Assembly (NCBI RefSeq): GCF_012927045.1 | Contig: NZ_JABBFW010000002.1 | Coordinates: forward strand, 1 to 64,000 | Length of the DNA stretch: 64,000 bases | Direction: 5' to 3' | Source of the DNA: Azohydromonas caseinilytica | GTDB lineage: Bacteria > Pseudomonadota > Gammaproteobacteria > Burkholderiales > Burkholderiaceae_C | In this document: positions 7,819 to 17,352 of the stretch, in pieces | How the letters are laid out: the number at the start of each line of letters is the position of its first letter | Numbering within the stretch: the first letter of the stretch is position 1 | Made by a program: the position numbers and the translations under genes | Notes under the pieces: generated by a model | Database searches by the model: none | What the model was told of the DNA's origin: nothing | What the model saw: the letters and a program-made list of their open reading frames with translations, nothing else

Positions 7819-10650
7819 TCAAGCCGCGGGCAGCCGCGCCAGCTGCTGCTGCAGGCGCTCCAGGTTCTGGCTGAAGTCGGCCACGCGCTGGCGCTCCTGG
7901 GCCACCACGGCGGCAGGGGCGCGGGCCACGAAGCTCTCGTTGCCCAGCTTGGCGTTGGCCTTGGCGATCTCGCCTTCCAGCCGTGCCACTTCCTTGGACA
8001 GCCGCGCGCGCTCGGCCGCGACGTCGATCTCGACGTGCAGCGCCAGCCGGATCTCGCCCTGCACCGCCACCGGCGCCATCTGTGTGGCCTGCGCGAAAGC
8101 CGCCTCGTCGGCGAAGACGCGCACCTCCGACACCTTGGCCAGCGCCTTGAGCACCGGCGCGGCGACGTTGACGAAGCCCTCGTCGCCAAAGGTGTAGAGC
8201 GGTACGCGCTCGGCGGGCGAGAGGTTCATCTCGCCGCGCAGGTTGCGGCAGCTGCCCACCAGCGCCTTGAGCTTGGCGACCCAGGCGTCGGCCTGCGGGT
8301 CCACGCGCTCCAGCTGCGGCCGGGGGTAGGCCGCGGTGACGAGGCTCTGCCCGTCGCCGGCCACCTTGCGGCCGGCCACCGGCGCCACGCGTTCCCATAG
8401 CTCGGCGGTGATGAAGGGTGTGATCGGGTGCAGCAGGCGCAGCACCGTCTCCAGCACGCGGATGAGCGTGCGGCGCGTGGCGCGCTGCTGCTCGGCCGTG
8501 CCGGTCTGGATCTGCACCTTGGCAATCTCCAGGTACCAGTCGCAGTACTCGTCCCAGACGAAGGAGTAGATGGCGTTGGCGACGTTGTCGAGCCGGTACT
8601 CGGCAAAGCCCTGCTCGACCGCCGCCTCCACGCGCTGCAGCTCGCCGCTGATCCAGCGGTCCGCCGGCGAGAAGTCGAGGTAGCCGCCGGGCACGCATTC
8701 CTGCGCGCCATGCTCGGCCAAGCCGCAGTCCTGGCCCTCGCAGTTCATGAGCACGAAGCGCGTGGCGTTCCAGAGCTTGTTGCAGAAGTTGCGGTAGCCC
8801 TCGCAACGCTTGGAGTCGAAGTTGATGTTGCGGCCCAGGCTGGCCAGCGCGGCGAAGGTGAAGCGCAGCGCGTCAGCGCCGTAGCCGGGGATGCCCTCGG
8901 GGAACTCCTTCTGCGTGTCCTTGCGCACGCGCGGCGCGGTCTCGGGCTTGCGCAACCCGGTGCTGCGCTTGGCCAGCAGCGGCTCCAGCGCGATGCCGTC
9001 GATGAGGTCCACCGGGTCGAGCACGTTGCCCTCGGACTTGCTCATCTTCTTGCCCTGCGCGTCGCGCACCAGGCCGTGGATGTAGACGTGGCGGAAGGGC
9101 ACCTGGCCGGTGAAGTGCACCGTCATCATGATCATCCGGGCCACCCAGAAGAAGATGATGTCGAAGCCCGTGACCAGCACGGAAGAGGGCAGGAACAGGT
9201 CCAGCTCCTGCGTCTTCTCCGGCCAGCCCAGGCTGGAGAAGGGCACCAGCGCCGAGGAGTACCAGGTGTCGAGCACGTCCTCGTCGCGGGTGAGCTCGCC
9301 GCGGTAGCCGGCGGCCTCGGCCCGGGCGCGGGCCTCCTCCTCGCTGCGCGCGACGAAGATTTCGCCGCCGCTGCCGTACCAGGCCGGGATCTGATGGCCC
9401 CACCACAGCTGGCGGCTGATGCACCAGTCCTGGATGTTCTTCATCCACTGGTGGTAGGTGTTGATCCACTGCTCGGGCACGAACTTCACCGAGCCGTCAT
9501 CAACGACTTGGATGGCCTTTTCGGCGATCGACTTGCCGTCGGCGCCGGGCTTGGTCATGGCCACGAACCACTGGTCGGTGAGCATGGGCTCGACGACCTG
9601 GCCGGTGCGCGCGCAACGCGGCACCATCAGCTTGTGCTTCTTGACCTCGGCCAGCAGCCCCTGTTCCTCCAGGTCGGCCACGATGGTCTTGCGCGCCTCG
9701 AAGCGGTCCAGGCCGCGGTAGGCCTCGGGCGCCTGCTCGTTGAGGCTGGCATCGAGCGTGAAGATGCTGATCATCGGCAGGCCATGGCGCTGGCCCACCG
9801 CGTAGTCATTGACGTCGTGCGCGGGCGTGACCTTCACCACGCCGGTGCCGAACTCGCGGTCCACGTACTCGTCGGCGATCACGGGGATGGTGCGGCCCGT
9901 CAGCGGCAGCGCCACCTGCTTGCCGATGAGCGCCTGGTAGCGCTCGTCCTGCGGATGCACCATCACCGCCACGTCGCCCAGCATGGTCTCGGGGCGGGTG
10001 GTGGCCACCACCAGCTCACCGGAGCCGTCGGCCAGCGGGTAGCGGATGTGCCACAGCGAGCCGTCCTCTTCCTCGCTCTCCACCTCCAGATCCGACACGG
10101 CGGACTTGAGCACCGGGTCCCAGTTGACCAGGCGCTTGCCGCGGTAGATCAGCCCCTCCTCGTACAGCCGCACGAAGGTCTCGGTGACGACCTTCGAGAG
10201 CTTCTCGTCCATCGTGAAGTACTCGTGGGGCCAGCTCACGCTGTCGCCCATGCGGCGCATCTGCTGCGTGATGGTGGAGCCGCTCTGTTCCTTCCACTCC
10301 CACACCCGCGCCACGAAGTTCTTGCGGCCGAGCTCGTGGCGGCTGATGCCCTTTTCCTGGAGCTGGCGCTCCACCACGATCTGCGTGGCGATGCCCGCGT
10401 GGTCCGTGCCCGGCACCCACAGCGTGTTGAAGCCGCGCATGCGGTGGTAGCGCGTGAGCGAATCCATGATCGTCTGGTTGAACGCATGGCCCATGTGCAG
10501 CGTGCCCGTGACGTTGGGCGGGGGCAGCTGGATGCTGAAGGACGGCTTGGCCGGGTCCAGCGTCGGCTCGTAGGCACCGCTCTTTTCCCACAGCGGGCCC
10601 CAGTGGGCCTCGATGGCGGCGGGCTCGAAGGATTTGGCGAGTTCGGTCAT
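7819..10650 (-). CDS. valS: Valyl-tRNA synthetase
   Basis: This 943-residue class I synthetase charges tRNA-Val. The HIGH motif appears as HMGH in [16 protein letters not shown] (about residues 42-57), and KMSKS in [17 protein letters not shown] (about 550). The editing domain lies between them. The C-terminal arm (about 880-943) is the expected tRNA-binding coiled coil, rich in Arg, Glu and Ala. The KMSKS-proximal segment has an insert ([17 protein letters not shown]) seen in beta-proteobacterial ValRS. The start at 10650 follows a leader with a 10-bp hairpin. Confidence 0.97.
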   Translation of the reverse strand: MTELAKSFEPAAIEAHWGPLWEKSGAYEPTLDPAKPSFSIQLPPPNVTGTLHMGHAFNQTIMDSLTRYHRMRGFNTLWVPGTDHAGIATQIVVERQLQEKGISRHELGRKNFVARVWEWKEQSGSTITQQMRRMGDSVSWPHEYFTMDEKLSKVVTETFVRLYEEGLIYRGKRLVNWDPVLKSAVSDLEVESEEEDGSLWHIRYPLADGSGELVVATTRPETMLGDVAVMVHPQDERYQALIGKQVALPLTGRTIPVIADEYVDREFGTGVVKVTPAHDVNDYAVGQRHGLPMISIFTLDASLNEQAPEAYRGLDRFEARKTIVADLEEQGLLAEVKKHKLMVPRCARTGQVVEPMLTDQWFVAMTKPGADGKSIAEKAIQVVDDGSVKFVPEQWINTYHQWMKNIQDWCISRQLWWGHQIPAWYGSGGEIFVARSEEEARARAEAAGYRGELTRDEDVLDTWYSSALVPFSSLGWPEKTQELDLFLPSSVLVTGFDIIFFWVARMIMMTVHFTGQVPFRHVYIHGLVRDAQGKKMSKSEGNVLDPVDLIDGIALEPLLAKRSTGLRKPETAPRVRKDTQKEFPEGIPGYGADALRFTFAALASLGRNINFDSKRCEGYRNFCNKLWNATRFVLMNCEGQDCGLAEHGAQECVPGGYLDFSPADRWISGELQRVEAAVEQGFAEYRLDNVANAIYSFVWDEYCDWYLEIAKVQIQTGTAEQQRATRRTLIRVLETVLRLLHPITPFITAELWERVAPVAGRKVAGDGQSLVTAAYPRPQLERVDPQADAWVAKLKALVGSCRNLRGEMNLSPAERVPLYTFGDEGFVNVAAPVLKALAKVSEVRVFADEAAFAQATQMAPVAVQGEIRLALHVEIDVAAERARLSKEVARLEGEIAKANAKLGNESFVARAPAAVVAQERQRVADFSQNLERLQQQLARLPAA

Positions 10651-10667
10651 GGCGGAAGCAAAGGCAC

Positions 10668-10699
10668 GCCGGCGCGCTGGAAGCGCGTTGCGCGCCGGC
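10668..10699 (-). promoter_or_regulatory. Leader hairpin in front of valS
   Basis: A perfect 10-bp inverted repeat (GCCGGCGCGC and complement, 12-nt loop) ends 17 bp upstream of the valS ATG. Just further upstream, a minus-strand TACAAT (10728-10733) is a plausible -10 box, although no good -35 is seen. The hairpin would lie in the valS 5' leader. Function is not established. Confidence 0.35.
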
Positions 10700-10853
10700 G
10701 CCGTCAGGGTTCATAGGGGGGTGCGGGATTGTAGGGTGCGCCCCAGGGGCCTCCTGCGGGCGCTCGGATTGCCCCGCGGGCGGACGCGCCGGGGTTCACG
10801 AACCAAGGCCGCTCCCGGCGCGCGCCGCCTTTGTGCCACCCACCGATGAGCCG

Positions 10854-11675
10854 ATGAAACCGCCCAAGCCCTTGCATCCCATCCTCTGCGCCGCCCTGCT
10901 CGGCGGCGCCGTCACCGCGGCCCCGGCGGCCGAGCCGCTGTGGGAGCTGGGCGCGGGGGGCACCGTGCTGCAGCTGCCTCATTACCGCGGCTCGGACCAG
11001 TCGCACACCTGGCTGCTGCCGCTGCCCTACGTGGTCTACCGCGGCCCTGTGCTGCGCGCCGATCGCGAGGGCGCGCGGGCGCTGCTGTGGAACACGCAGC
11101 GGCTGGATATCGACCTCAGCCTGGCCGGCACCCCGCCGAACCGCAGCCGCGACAACGAGGCCCGGCGCGGCATGGCGGACCTGCCCACCATCGTCGAGCT
11201 GGGACCCAACCTCAACTGGAACGTGGCGCAGGGCGAGCGCTGGCGGCTGGACTTGCGGCTGCCCGTGCGTGCGGCGCTGGGGCTGGGCTCGGAAGGCGGC
11301 TTCAAGGGCTGGGTGGCGACGCCGCAGCTGCGCCTGTCGCTGCCCGAGGCGCGCGGCTGGCGCGTGGCGCTGTCGGCGGCGGCCGTGGCGCAGAACCGGC
11401 GCTACAACGAGGTGTTCTATGGCGTGCCGGCCGCCAACGCCGCGCCCGGGCGGCCGGCCTACCAGCCCGGCGGCGGCATGGCGGGCGGCTACCTGATGAG
11501 CACGGCGACGCGGCGCCTGGGCCCGTGGTGGCTAGGCGGCTTCGTGCGCTGGGACACGCTGCGCGGTGCCAGCTTCCTCGACAGCCCGCTGGTGCGCCAG
11601 CGCGAGCACTGGTCGGCGGGCGTGGCGCTGACCTATGTCTTCGCCAGCTCCTCGCGCCCGGGCGAGGAGGACTGA
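10854..11675 (+). CDS. MipA/OmpV-family outer-membrane protein
   Basis: The 273-residue protein has a signal peptide (about 1-27, ending AAPAAEP), then alternating hydrophobic and polar strands and a terminal aromatic strand before an acidic tail (VALTYVFASS). The opening GAGGTVLQLPHYRGSDQ is the characteristic start of mature MipA/OmpV proteins. E. coli MipA scaffolds murein enzymes, while most relatives are uncharacterised outer-membrane barrels. The ATG at 10854 fits the signal peptide. It stands alone, with no partner in the operon. The barrel assignment is by family, not by structure. Confidence 0.8.
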   Translation: MKPPKPLHPILCAALLGGAVTAAPAAEPLWELGAGGTVLQLPHYRGSDQSHTWLLPLPYVVYRGPVLRADREGARALLWNTQRLDIDLSLAGTPPNRSRDNEARRGMADLPTIVELGPNLNWNVAQGERWRLDLRLPVRAALGLGSEGGFKGWVATPQLRLSLPEARGWRVALSAAAVAQNRRYNEVFYGVPAANAAPGRPAYQPGGGMAGGYLMSTATRRLGPWWLGGFVRWDTLRGASFLDSPLVRQREHWSAGVALTYVFASSSRPGEED

Positions 11676-11700
11676 AGTCAACGGCGCAGAGCAGCGCGGG

Positions 11701-11750
11701 ATTGGCCAGTCTGACTGGATAGTGGCCGCACTATATGCGGCTATTGTTCG
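11701..11750 (+). repeat. GGATTGG element copy A (convergent intergenic region)
   Basis: A 50-nt segment between the ends of the MipA-like gene and guaC aligns without gaps to 33770-33819. The outer blocks ATTGGYCAGT and TATTGTTCG are 9/10 and 9/10 identical, and about 63 percent is identical over 60 nt. It contains the 13-bp palindrome CCAGTCTGACTGG (11706-11718) and a GCCGCA/TGCGGC hairpin. The middle hairpin is kept in the other copy with different bases. Confidence 0.5.
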
Positions 11751-11764
11751 GATTTTCTGAGCAA

Positions 11765-11787
11765 TCCAGGGCTACATCAGCCCTGGA
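11765..11787. terminator. Hairpin downstream of guaC and the MipA-like gene
   Basis: A perfect 9-bp stem (TCCAGGGCT, loop ACATC, complement) lies in the 156-bp convergent gap. It lacks a T-tract on either strand, so it is a weak terminator candidate or an RNA 3'-end stabiliser. Confidence 0.4.
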
Positions 11788-11831
11788 CCGCGCTGGGCAG
11801 GGCACGGCCGTCGCCGTCGCCCGTGCCGGGC

Positions 11832-12809
11832 TCACATCAGCAGGTGCTCGCCCGCGTTCTCGCCGCCGAGGATGACGTAGTTCACCTTGCGCAGGTCGCG
11901 CAGCTCGCGCCCGCCGGCGTAGGAGATGGAGCTCTGCAGGTCCTCGCGCATCTCGCGCAGCGTGTCGGCGAGCTTGCCCTTGACCGGTTCCAGGATGCGC
12001 TTGCCCTCGACGTGCTTGTACTCGCCCTTGTTGAAGTCCGAGGCCGAGCCGTAGTACTCCTTGTAGAGCTGGCCATCGACCTCGACCGTGCGCCCCGGGC
12101 TTTCCTCGTGGCCGGCGAAGAGCGAGCCCACCATCACCATCGCGGCGCCGAAGCGCACGCTCTTGGCGATGTCGCCGTGGTGGCGGATGCCGCCGTCGGC
12201 AATGATGGGCTTCGTCGCCACGCGCGCGCACCACTTCAGCGCCGAGAGCTGCCAGCCGCCGGTGCCGAAGCCCGTCTTCAGCCGCGTGATGCAGACCTTG
12301 CCCGGGCCGATGCCGACCTTGGTGGCGTCGGCGCCCCAGTTCTCCAGGTCGATCACGGCCTCGGGCGTGCCCACGTTGCCGGCGATCACGAAGGCCTGCG
12401 GCAGCTTCTGCTTGATGTAGCCGATCATGCGCTGGACGCTGTCGGCATGGCCGTGGGCGATGTCGATGGTGATGTAGTCGGCGCCCACGCCTTCGGCGGC
12501 CAGGCGGTCGATGGCGGCGCGGTCGGCCTCCTTCACGCCCGAGCTGATCGAGACGAGCAGCCCCTGCTCGCGCATCGAGCGCGCGAAGGCGACGTTGTCG
12601 AGGTCGAAGCGGTGCATGACGTAGAAATAGCCCTCGCGCGCCAGCCCGGCGGCGATGCGCTCGTCGACGACCGTCTTCATGTTGGCCGGCACCACCGGCA
12701 GCTTGAAGCGGTGCGGGCCGAACTGCACCGAGGTGTCGCACTCGCTGCGGCTTTCCACGCGGCAGCGGCGCGGCAGCAACAGCACGTTGTCGTAATCAAA
12801 GATGTCCAA
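11832..12809 (-). CDS. guaC: GMP reductase
   Basis: The 325-residue TIM-barrel enzyme reductively deaminates GMP to IMP with NADPH. The catalytic Cys is C173 in [15 protein letters not shown]. The phosphate-binding [19 protein letters not shown] and [12 protein letters not shown] segments follow. The absence of a CBS domain pair and the length of 325 separate it from IMP dehydrogenase. The start [13 protein letters not shown] is the standard N-terminus of the short GuaC2-type enzymes. A strong terminator isolates it from the upstream patatin gene, so it has its own promoter in the region 12810-12930. Confidence 0.93.
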   Translation of the reverse strand: MDIFDYDNVLLLPRRCRVESRSECDTSVQFGPHRFKLPVVPANMKTVVDERIAAGLAREGYFYVMHRFDLDNVAFARSMREQGLLVSISSGVKEADRAAIDRLAAEGVGADYITIDIAHGHADSVQRMIGYIKQKLPQAFVIAGNVGTPEAVIDLENWGADATKVGIGPGKVCITRLKTGFGTGGWQLSALKWCARVATKPIIADGGIRHHGDIAKSVRFGAAMVMVGSLFAGHEESPGRTVEVDGQLYKEYYGSASDFNKGEYKHVEGKRILEPVKGKLADTLREMREDLQSSISYAGGRELRDLRKVNYVILGGENAGEHLLM

Positions 12810-12931
12810 AGCTGGCTCCAGATGAAGGTCTAGAGGCGGCGCGTTGTGGCAGTGCGCGGCCCAATGGCTGCGAGCGCTTGACCTGGAGCCCGGCTGTCCC
12901 GCGAAGCCGTCAGCAAGGACGGTGCGGGCAC

Positions 12932-12963
12932 AAAAAACCGGGCTCCAAAAATTTGGGCCCGGT
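12932..12963 (-). terminator. Rho-independent terminator of the PuuD-patatin transcript
   Basis: On the minus strand a two-part stem (ACCGGGC/GCCCGGT outer, CCAAA/TTTGG inner) is followed directly by T6. It starts 9 bp past the patatin stop and separates that operon from guaC. Confidence 0.88.
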
Positions 12964-12971
12964 GGCGCATT

Positions 12972-14057
12972 CTACGCAGGGGCGGCGTCGGGGCCGGGCG
13001 GCAATGCCCCGGCGCCGAGCAGGGCCGCGAGGTCGGCGCTGGAGTGCTGGCCGATGGCCTGGCCCTGCTGCGCCAGCCACGCCTGGGCCTGCGCGCGGCC
13101 ACGGTCGCGCAGCGTCTCCAGGAAGGGGCGGTGCGGGATCAGCTTGGTGTGCAGTGGCAGCCCGGCGAGCTGCTCGTCGGCCTCGATCACGTGCACCCGC
13201 AGCGCGGCCACGCGGCGGCGCCAGCCCCAGCCGCGCCACGCGCCCTGGCGCGCCAGCGTCTGCAACTGCAGCAGCCAGCGCAGCTCGTGCAGGAAGCAGG
13301 CGTTGAAGCCGATCTCCAGCGCGCGCTGCTGGATGCGCGACGCGGTGCGCGGCAGCTCGCCGAAGACGCGCGGATTGAGGGTGACGATGAGCAGGTCCGG
13401 CGCCGTGCCCTCGCACACCAGCGGCAGCAGCGCGGGGTTGGCGGCGTAGCCGCCGTCCCAATACGGCTCGCCGTCGATCTCCACCGCCTGCATCACCATC
13501 GGCAGGCAGGCCGAGGCCAGCGCCGCCTCCACGCTGAGCTCGTGGCGGCGGAACAGCCGCAGCTGCCCGGTGTTGGCATTGGTGGCGGCGATGAAGAGCT
13601 GCGGCCCGCGGCTGGCGCGCAGCCGCTCGAAGTCGATCTGCGACTCCAGCAGCCCGCGCAGCGGATTGAGGTTGAGCGGATTGAGCGCGTAGGGCGAGAG
13701 CAGCCGCGTCCACTGCAGCAGCGCCTGCGCGGCCGGGTGCAGGCTGGGCACCTCGTCGTCGCTGCGCGCCGGGCGGATGGCGCCGGCGGGCATCTGCTGG
13801 CTCACGGCATGCCAGAAGCGGTGCAGCGCCTCGCGCGCGCCCGCGGGGCCGCCGTCGAGCAGCCCATGCGCCAGCACGATGGCGTTCATGGCGCCGGCGC
13901 TGGTGCCGCTGAGCGCCTCGATGCGCAGGTCGTCGCGCTGCAGCAGCTCGTCGAGCACGCCCCAGGTGAAGGCGCCGTGCGCGCCGCCGCCCTGCAGGGC
14001 GAGCGCGACCGGGCGCTGCGCCGCGCCGCGCAGCCAGGGCCAGAGCCGGGGGCTCAA
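12972..14057 (-). CDS. Patatin-like phospholipase-family protein (TTG start)
   Basis: This 361-residue serine lipase-fold protein has the oxyanion loop LQGGGAHGAF (about 21-30), the nucleophile elbow G-T-S-A-G (about 50-54) and the Asp of the dyad in WDGGYAANP (about 205). All catalytic elements are intact, so lipid acyl hydrolase activity is expected. The only start upstream of the glycine loop is TTG at 14057. It overlaps the stop of the PuuD-type gene as TTGA, which suggests translational coupling. The C-terminus (about 300-361) is Ala/Gln-rich and not conserved. Whether it is cytosolic or membrane-associated is unknown; there is no signal peptide. Confidence 0.82.
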   Translation of the reverse strand: MSPRLWPWLRGAAQRPVALALQGGGAHGAFTWGVLDELLQRDDLRIEALSGTSAGAMNAIVLAHGLLDGGPAGAREALHRFWHAVSQQMPAGAIRPARSDDEVPSLHPAAQALLQWTRLLSPYALNPLNLNPLRGLLESQIDFERLRASRGPQLFIAATNANTGQLRLFRRHELSVEAALASACLPMVMQAVEIDGEPYWDGGYAANPALLPLVCEGTAPDLLIVTLNPRVFGELPRTASRIQQRALEIGFNACFLHELRWLLQLQTLARQGAWRGWGWRRRVAALRVHVIEADEQLAGLPLHTKLIPHRPFLETLRDRGRAQAQAWLAQQGQAIGQHSSADLAALLGAGALPPGPDAAPA

Positions 14058-14854
14058 CGCCGTTCCTTGCGCTCGGCCACGGCGCTGAGGAAGTCCAGCA
14101 GGATCGGGTCGCCTCCGAGCCGGCGCGGGTCGGGCGCGTCACCGGCCATGAACTCCGGGTGCCACTGCATGCCGAAGACGTAGCTGGAGCCGCGCCAGCG
14201 CACCGCCTCCACCACGCCGTCGGGCACGCCGCGGGCTTCGACCACGAGGTCTTCACCCAGGTCCTTCACCGCCTGGTGGTGGATGGAATTGACTTCGCCG
14301 TGCGTGGCGCCGCCGTAGAGCTGCGACAGCCGTGAGCCCGGGGTGAGCTCGATGTCGTGGAACTGCTGGTCGTAGCGCATGAGGTCGCGGTGGCCGATGG
14401 CCTCGGGCAGTTGCGTGGGGATGTCCTGGTACAGCGTACCGCCCAGCGCCACGTTGATGAGCTGGCAGCCGCGGCAGATGCCGATCACGGGCTTGCCGGC
14501 GGCAAGGAAGGCACGAAAGAGTTCGATCTCGTAACGGTCGCGAATGCGGTCACCGGTCCAGTCCGCGTGCATCGGGTCCTCGCCGTAGCTGCGCGGCGAG
14601 ACGTCGTTGCCGCCCTGCAGCACCAGCCCGTCGAGCTGCCGGGCGTAGTCGGCCAGGTTGACCTCGCGCGGCTGCAGCAGCCCTTCGCGCTCGATGGCCG
14701 GGATCATCAGCGCCAGCACATGCGGCTTGAGGACCCAGTGGGCGACGGACTGCTCCAGGTAATGCAGCGTGCGGGTGAAGACGCCGCCGGTGTCGGCCAC
14801 CGGGGCCTGCGGGTAGTAGATGCGGGCGGAAATGCCGATGAGCAGGGGAGCCAT
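14054..14854 (-). CDS. Class I glutamine amidotransferase-like gamma-glutamyl-gamma-aminobutyrate hydrolase (PuuD family)
   Basis: The 266-residue protein carries the nucleophile Cys127 in GICRGCQLINV, the LQGGNDVSPRSYGE block near 79-92 and the His/Glu pair in MQWHPEFM (about 240). These are the marks of PuuD-type peptidase C26 enzymes, which release GABA from gamma-glutamyl-GABA in putrescine breakdown. No other Puu gene is nearby, so the substrate is open. The ATG at 14854 (MAPLLIGISARIYYP) was preferred to a start 12 codons upstream. It is coupled through a TTGA overlap to the patatin gene. Confidence 0.85.
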   Translation of the reverse strand: MAPLLIGISARIYYPQAPVADTGGVFTRTLHYLEQSVAHWVLKPHVLALMIPAIEREGLLQPREVNLADYARQLDGLVLQGGNDVSPRSYGEDPMHADWTGDRIRDRYEIELFRAFLAAGKPVIGICRGCQLINVALGGTLYQDIPTQLPEAIGHRDLMRYDQQFHDIELTPGSRLSQLYGGATHGEVNSIHHQAVKDLGEDLVVEARGVPDGVVEAVRWRGSSYVFGMQWHPEFMAGDAPDPRRLGGDPILLDFLSAVAERKERR

Positions 14855-14925
14855 GGCCTGGAAGGAGCGAATGCGGTGCCTGGGCCGCACCCCCGTGGAG
14901 CGGGGGGCAGCTCCTAAAATGCCCC

Positions 14926-17274
14926 ATGGGTTCCCCGTCGATCAATGAAACCGCGCCGGCCGCCGCAGGGCCGGCCGTGCCGAACGCGCTGCTGCGCCAC
15001 CTCAATCCCGAACAGCTCGCCGCCGTGACGCTGCCGGCCCAGCCGGCGCTGATCCTGGCCGGCGCGGGCTCGGGCAAGACCCGCGTGCTGACCACGCGCA
15101 TCGCCTGGCTGCTGCAGACGGGCCAGGTCTCGCCCGGCGGGCTGCTGGCCGTGACCTTCACCAACAAGGCCGCCAAGGAAATGATGGCGCGCCTCTCGGC
15201 GCTGCTGCCCTTGAGCGTGCGCGGCATGTGGATCGGCACCTTCCACGGCCTGTGCAACCGGCTGCTGCGCGCGCACTGGAAGCAGGCCGGGCTGCCCTCG
15301 GGCTTTCAGATCCTGGACGCGGCGGACTCGGTGTCCGCGGTGAAACGCGTCATCAAGGCCATGAAGCTGGACGAGGAGCGCTTCGTCCCGAAGCAGGTGA
15401 GCTGGTTCATCGCCGCCTGCAAGGAGGAAGGCAAGCGCCCCGCCGACGTGGAGCAGCGCGACCCGCACACGCGCCAGCTCGCGCTCATCTACCAGGCCTA
15501 CGAGGAGCAGTGCCAGCGCGAGGGCGTGGTGGACTTCGCCGAGCTGATGCTGCGCAGCTACGAGCTGCTGCGCGACCACGAGGCGCTGGCGGTGCACTAC
15601 CGGCAGCGCTTCCGCCACGTGCTGGTGGACGAGTTCCAGGACACCAACCGGCTGCAGTACGCGTGGCTGAAGATGCTCGCGCCCCCGGGCGGCGGGCAGA
15701 GCGTGTTCGCCGTGGGCGACGACGACCAGTCCATCTACGGCTTCCGCGGCGCGCGCGTGGGCAACATGGCCGACTTCGAGCGCGAGTACCGCGTGCAGAG
15801 CGTCGTCAAGCTGGAGCACAACTACCGCAGCTACGGGAACATCCTCGACGCCGCCAACGGGCTGATCGCGCGCAACAGCCGCCGCCTGGGCAAGAACCTG
15901 CGCACCGAGGCCGGCCCCGGCGAGCCGGTGCGCGTGCACGAGAGCGTGAGCGACCACGCCGAGGCGCAGTGGATCGTCGAGGAAGCGCAGCTGCTGCACC
16001 GCGGCGGGCTGCCGCGCAGCGAGATCGCCATCCTCTACCGCTCCAACGCGCAGAGCCGGGTGCTGGAGAGCGCGCTGTTCAACGCCGGCATCCCGTACCG
16101 CGTCTATGGCGGCCTGCGCTTCTTCGAGCGCGCGGAGGTCAAGCACGCGCTGGCCTACCTGCGCCTCGTCGAGAACCCGCATGACGACACCAGCTTCCTG
16201 CGCGTCGTGAACTTCCCGGCGCGGGGCATCGGCGCGCGCAGCATCGAGCAGCTCACCGACGCCGCGCGCGCCAGCGGGCGCAGCCTGCACCAGAGCGTGG
16301 GCGCGGTCACGGGCCGGGCGGGCACCAACCTGGCGGCCTTCAACGACCTGATCCTGCGCCTGCGCGAGCGGACCAAGGGCCTGACGCTGCGCGAGATCAT
16401 CAGCCGCATGCTCGACGCCAGCGGGCTGCTCGATTTCTACCGCGCCGACAAGGACGGCCAGGAGCGCATCGAGAACCTGGAGGAACTGGTCAACGCCGCC
16501 GAGGCCTTCGTCACCCAGGAAGGCTTTGGCAAGGAAGTGGTGGCGCTGCCGGTGGACGAGCTGCGGCCCGAGGACGCGCCGGCCATCGGCGCGGAGCTGC
16601 TGCCCGATGCCGAGACCGGCGAGATCGTCAGCCCGCTGGCGGCCTTCCTCAACCACGCTTCGCTGGAGGCGGGCGACAACCAGGCGCAGGCCGGCTCGGA
16701 CGCGATCCAGCTCATGACGGTGCACTCGGCCAAGGGCCTGGAGTTCGACGCCGTGTTCATCACCGGGCTGGAGGAGGGGCTGTTCCCGCACGAGAACTCG
16801 CTGTCCGACGCCGACGGGCTGGAGGAGGAGCGGCGCCTGATGTACGTAGCCATCACGCGCGCCCGCAAGCGCCTGTACCTGAGCTTCAGCCAGACGCGGC
16901 TGCTGCACGGGCAGACCCGCTACAACGTCAAGAGCCGCTTCTTCGATGAGCTGCCCGAGGGCGCGCTCAAGTGGATCACGCCGCGCACGGGCTTCCAGGG
17001 CGCCATGGCCTTCACGCCGCGGCAGGCGTGGCAGCAGGCGGCCGGGTCGCCGTTCCAGGCGCGCAAGGAGCCCGCGCCGCCGCCGCTGGTGCCCAAGGCC
17101 GCGCCTTCGCACGGGCTGTCGGTGGGCAAGGCGGTGTTCCACAACCGCTTCGGCGAGGGCGTGGTGGTGACGCTGGAGGGCAGCGGCGAGGACACCCGCG
17201 CCGAGGTCAACTTCGGCCGCCACGGCCGCAAGTGGCTGGCGCTGTCGGTGGCCAAGCTCACGCCGATCGACTGA
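14926..17274 (+). CDS. uvrD: UvrD/Rep-family superfamily 1 DNA helicase
   Basis: This 782-residue 3'-5' helicase acts in nucleotide-excision and mismatch repair. Walker A is G46AGSGKT52, the Walker B region is LVDEFQDTN (about 240), and motif III is GDDDQSIYGFRGA. Motif V (LMTVHSAKGLEFD) and motif VI (EERRLMYVAITRAR) follow. The C-terminus has the UvrD/PcrA-type Tudor-like domain (VGKAVFHNRFGEGVVV). A TAAAAT box at 14915-14920 sits only 5 bp before the ATG, so the message may be nearly leaderless. Confidence 0.93.
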   Translation: MGSPSINETAPAAAGPAVPNALLRHLNPEQLAAVTLPAQPALILAGAGSGKTRVLTTRIAWLLQTGQVSPGGLLAVTFTNKAAKEMMARLSALLPLSVRGMWIGTFHGLCNRLLRAHWKQAGLPSGFQILDAADSVSAVKRVIKAMKLDEERFVPKQVSWFIAACKEEGKRPADVEQRDPHTRQLALIYQAYEEQCQREGVVDFAELMLRSYELLRDHEALAVHYRQRFRHVLVDEFQDTNRLQYAWLKMLAPPGGGQSVFAVGDDDQSIYGFRGARVGNMADFEREYRVQSVVKLEHNYRSYGNILDAANGLIARNSRRLGKNLRTEAGPGEPVRVHESVSDHAEAQWIVEEAQLLHRGGLPRSEIAILYRSNAQSRVLESALFNAGIPYRVYGGLRFFERAEVKHALAYLRLVENPHDDTSFLRVVNFPARGIGARSIEQLTDAARASGRSLHQSVGAVTGRAGTNLAAFNDLILRLRERTKGLTLREIISRMLDASGLLDFYRADKDGQERIENLEELVNAAEAFVTQEGFGKEVVALPVDELRPEDAPAIGAELLPDAETGEIVSPLAAFLNHASLEAGDNQAQAGSDAIQLMTVHSAKGLEFDAVFITGLEEGLFPHENSLSDADGLEEERRLMYVAITRARKRLYLSFSQTRLLHGQTRYNVKSRFFDELPEGALKWITPRTGFQGAMAFTPRQAWQQAAGSPFQARKEPAPPPLVPKAAPSHGLSVGKAVFHNRFGEGVVVTLEGSGEDTRAEVNFGRHGRKWLALSVAKLTPID

Positions 17275-17280
17275 AGGGCT

Positions 17281-17306
17281 GCGGCCTGGGTTGCTGCCCG
17301 GGCCGC
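17281..17306 (+). terminator. Hairpin after uvrD
   Basis: A 10-bp stem with one T-G wobble (GCGGCCTGGG pairing with CCCGGGCCGC, loop TTGCTG) starts 6 bp after the uvrD stop. There is no T-tract (TTCC follows), so it is a weak or rho-assisted terminator. Confidence 0.45.
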
Positions 17307-17352
17307 TTCCATGCGCAGCGGGGCAATTGTTTCCTGCCGGTTTACGGCTGGG

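Noticed and set aside
8428-10716. A 762-codon open frame on the plus strand over valS
   Set aside because: Antisense of valS, with His/Val/Ala/Leu-rich text and no recognisable motif.
14914-17223. A 769-codon open frame on the minus strand covering uvrD
   Set aside because: Same reason as for polA: antisense of uvrD with biased composition and no domain.
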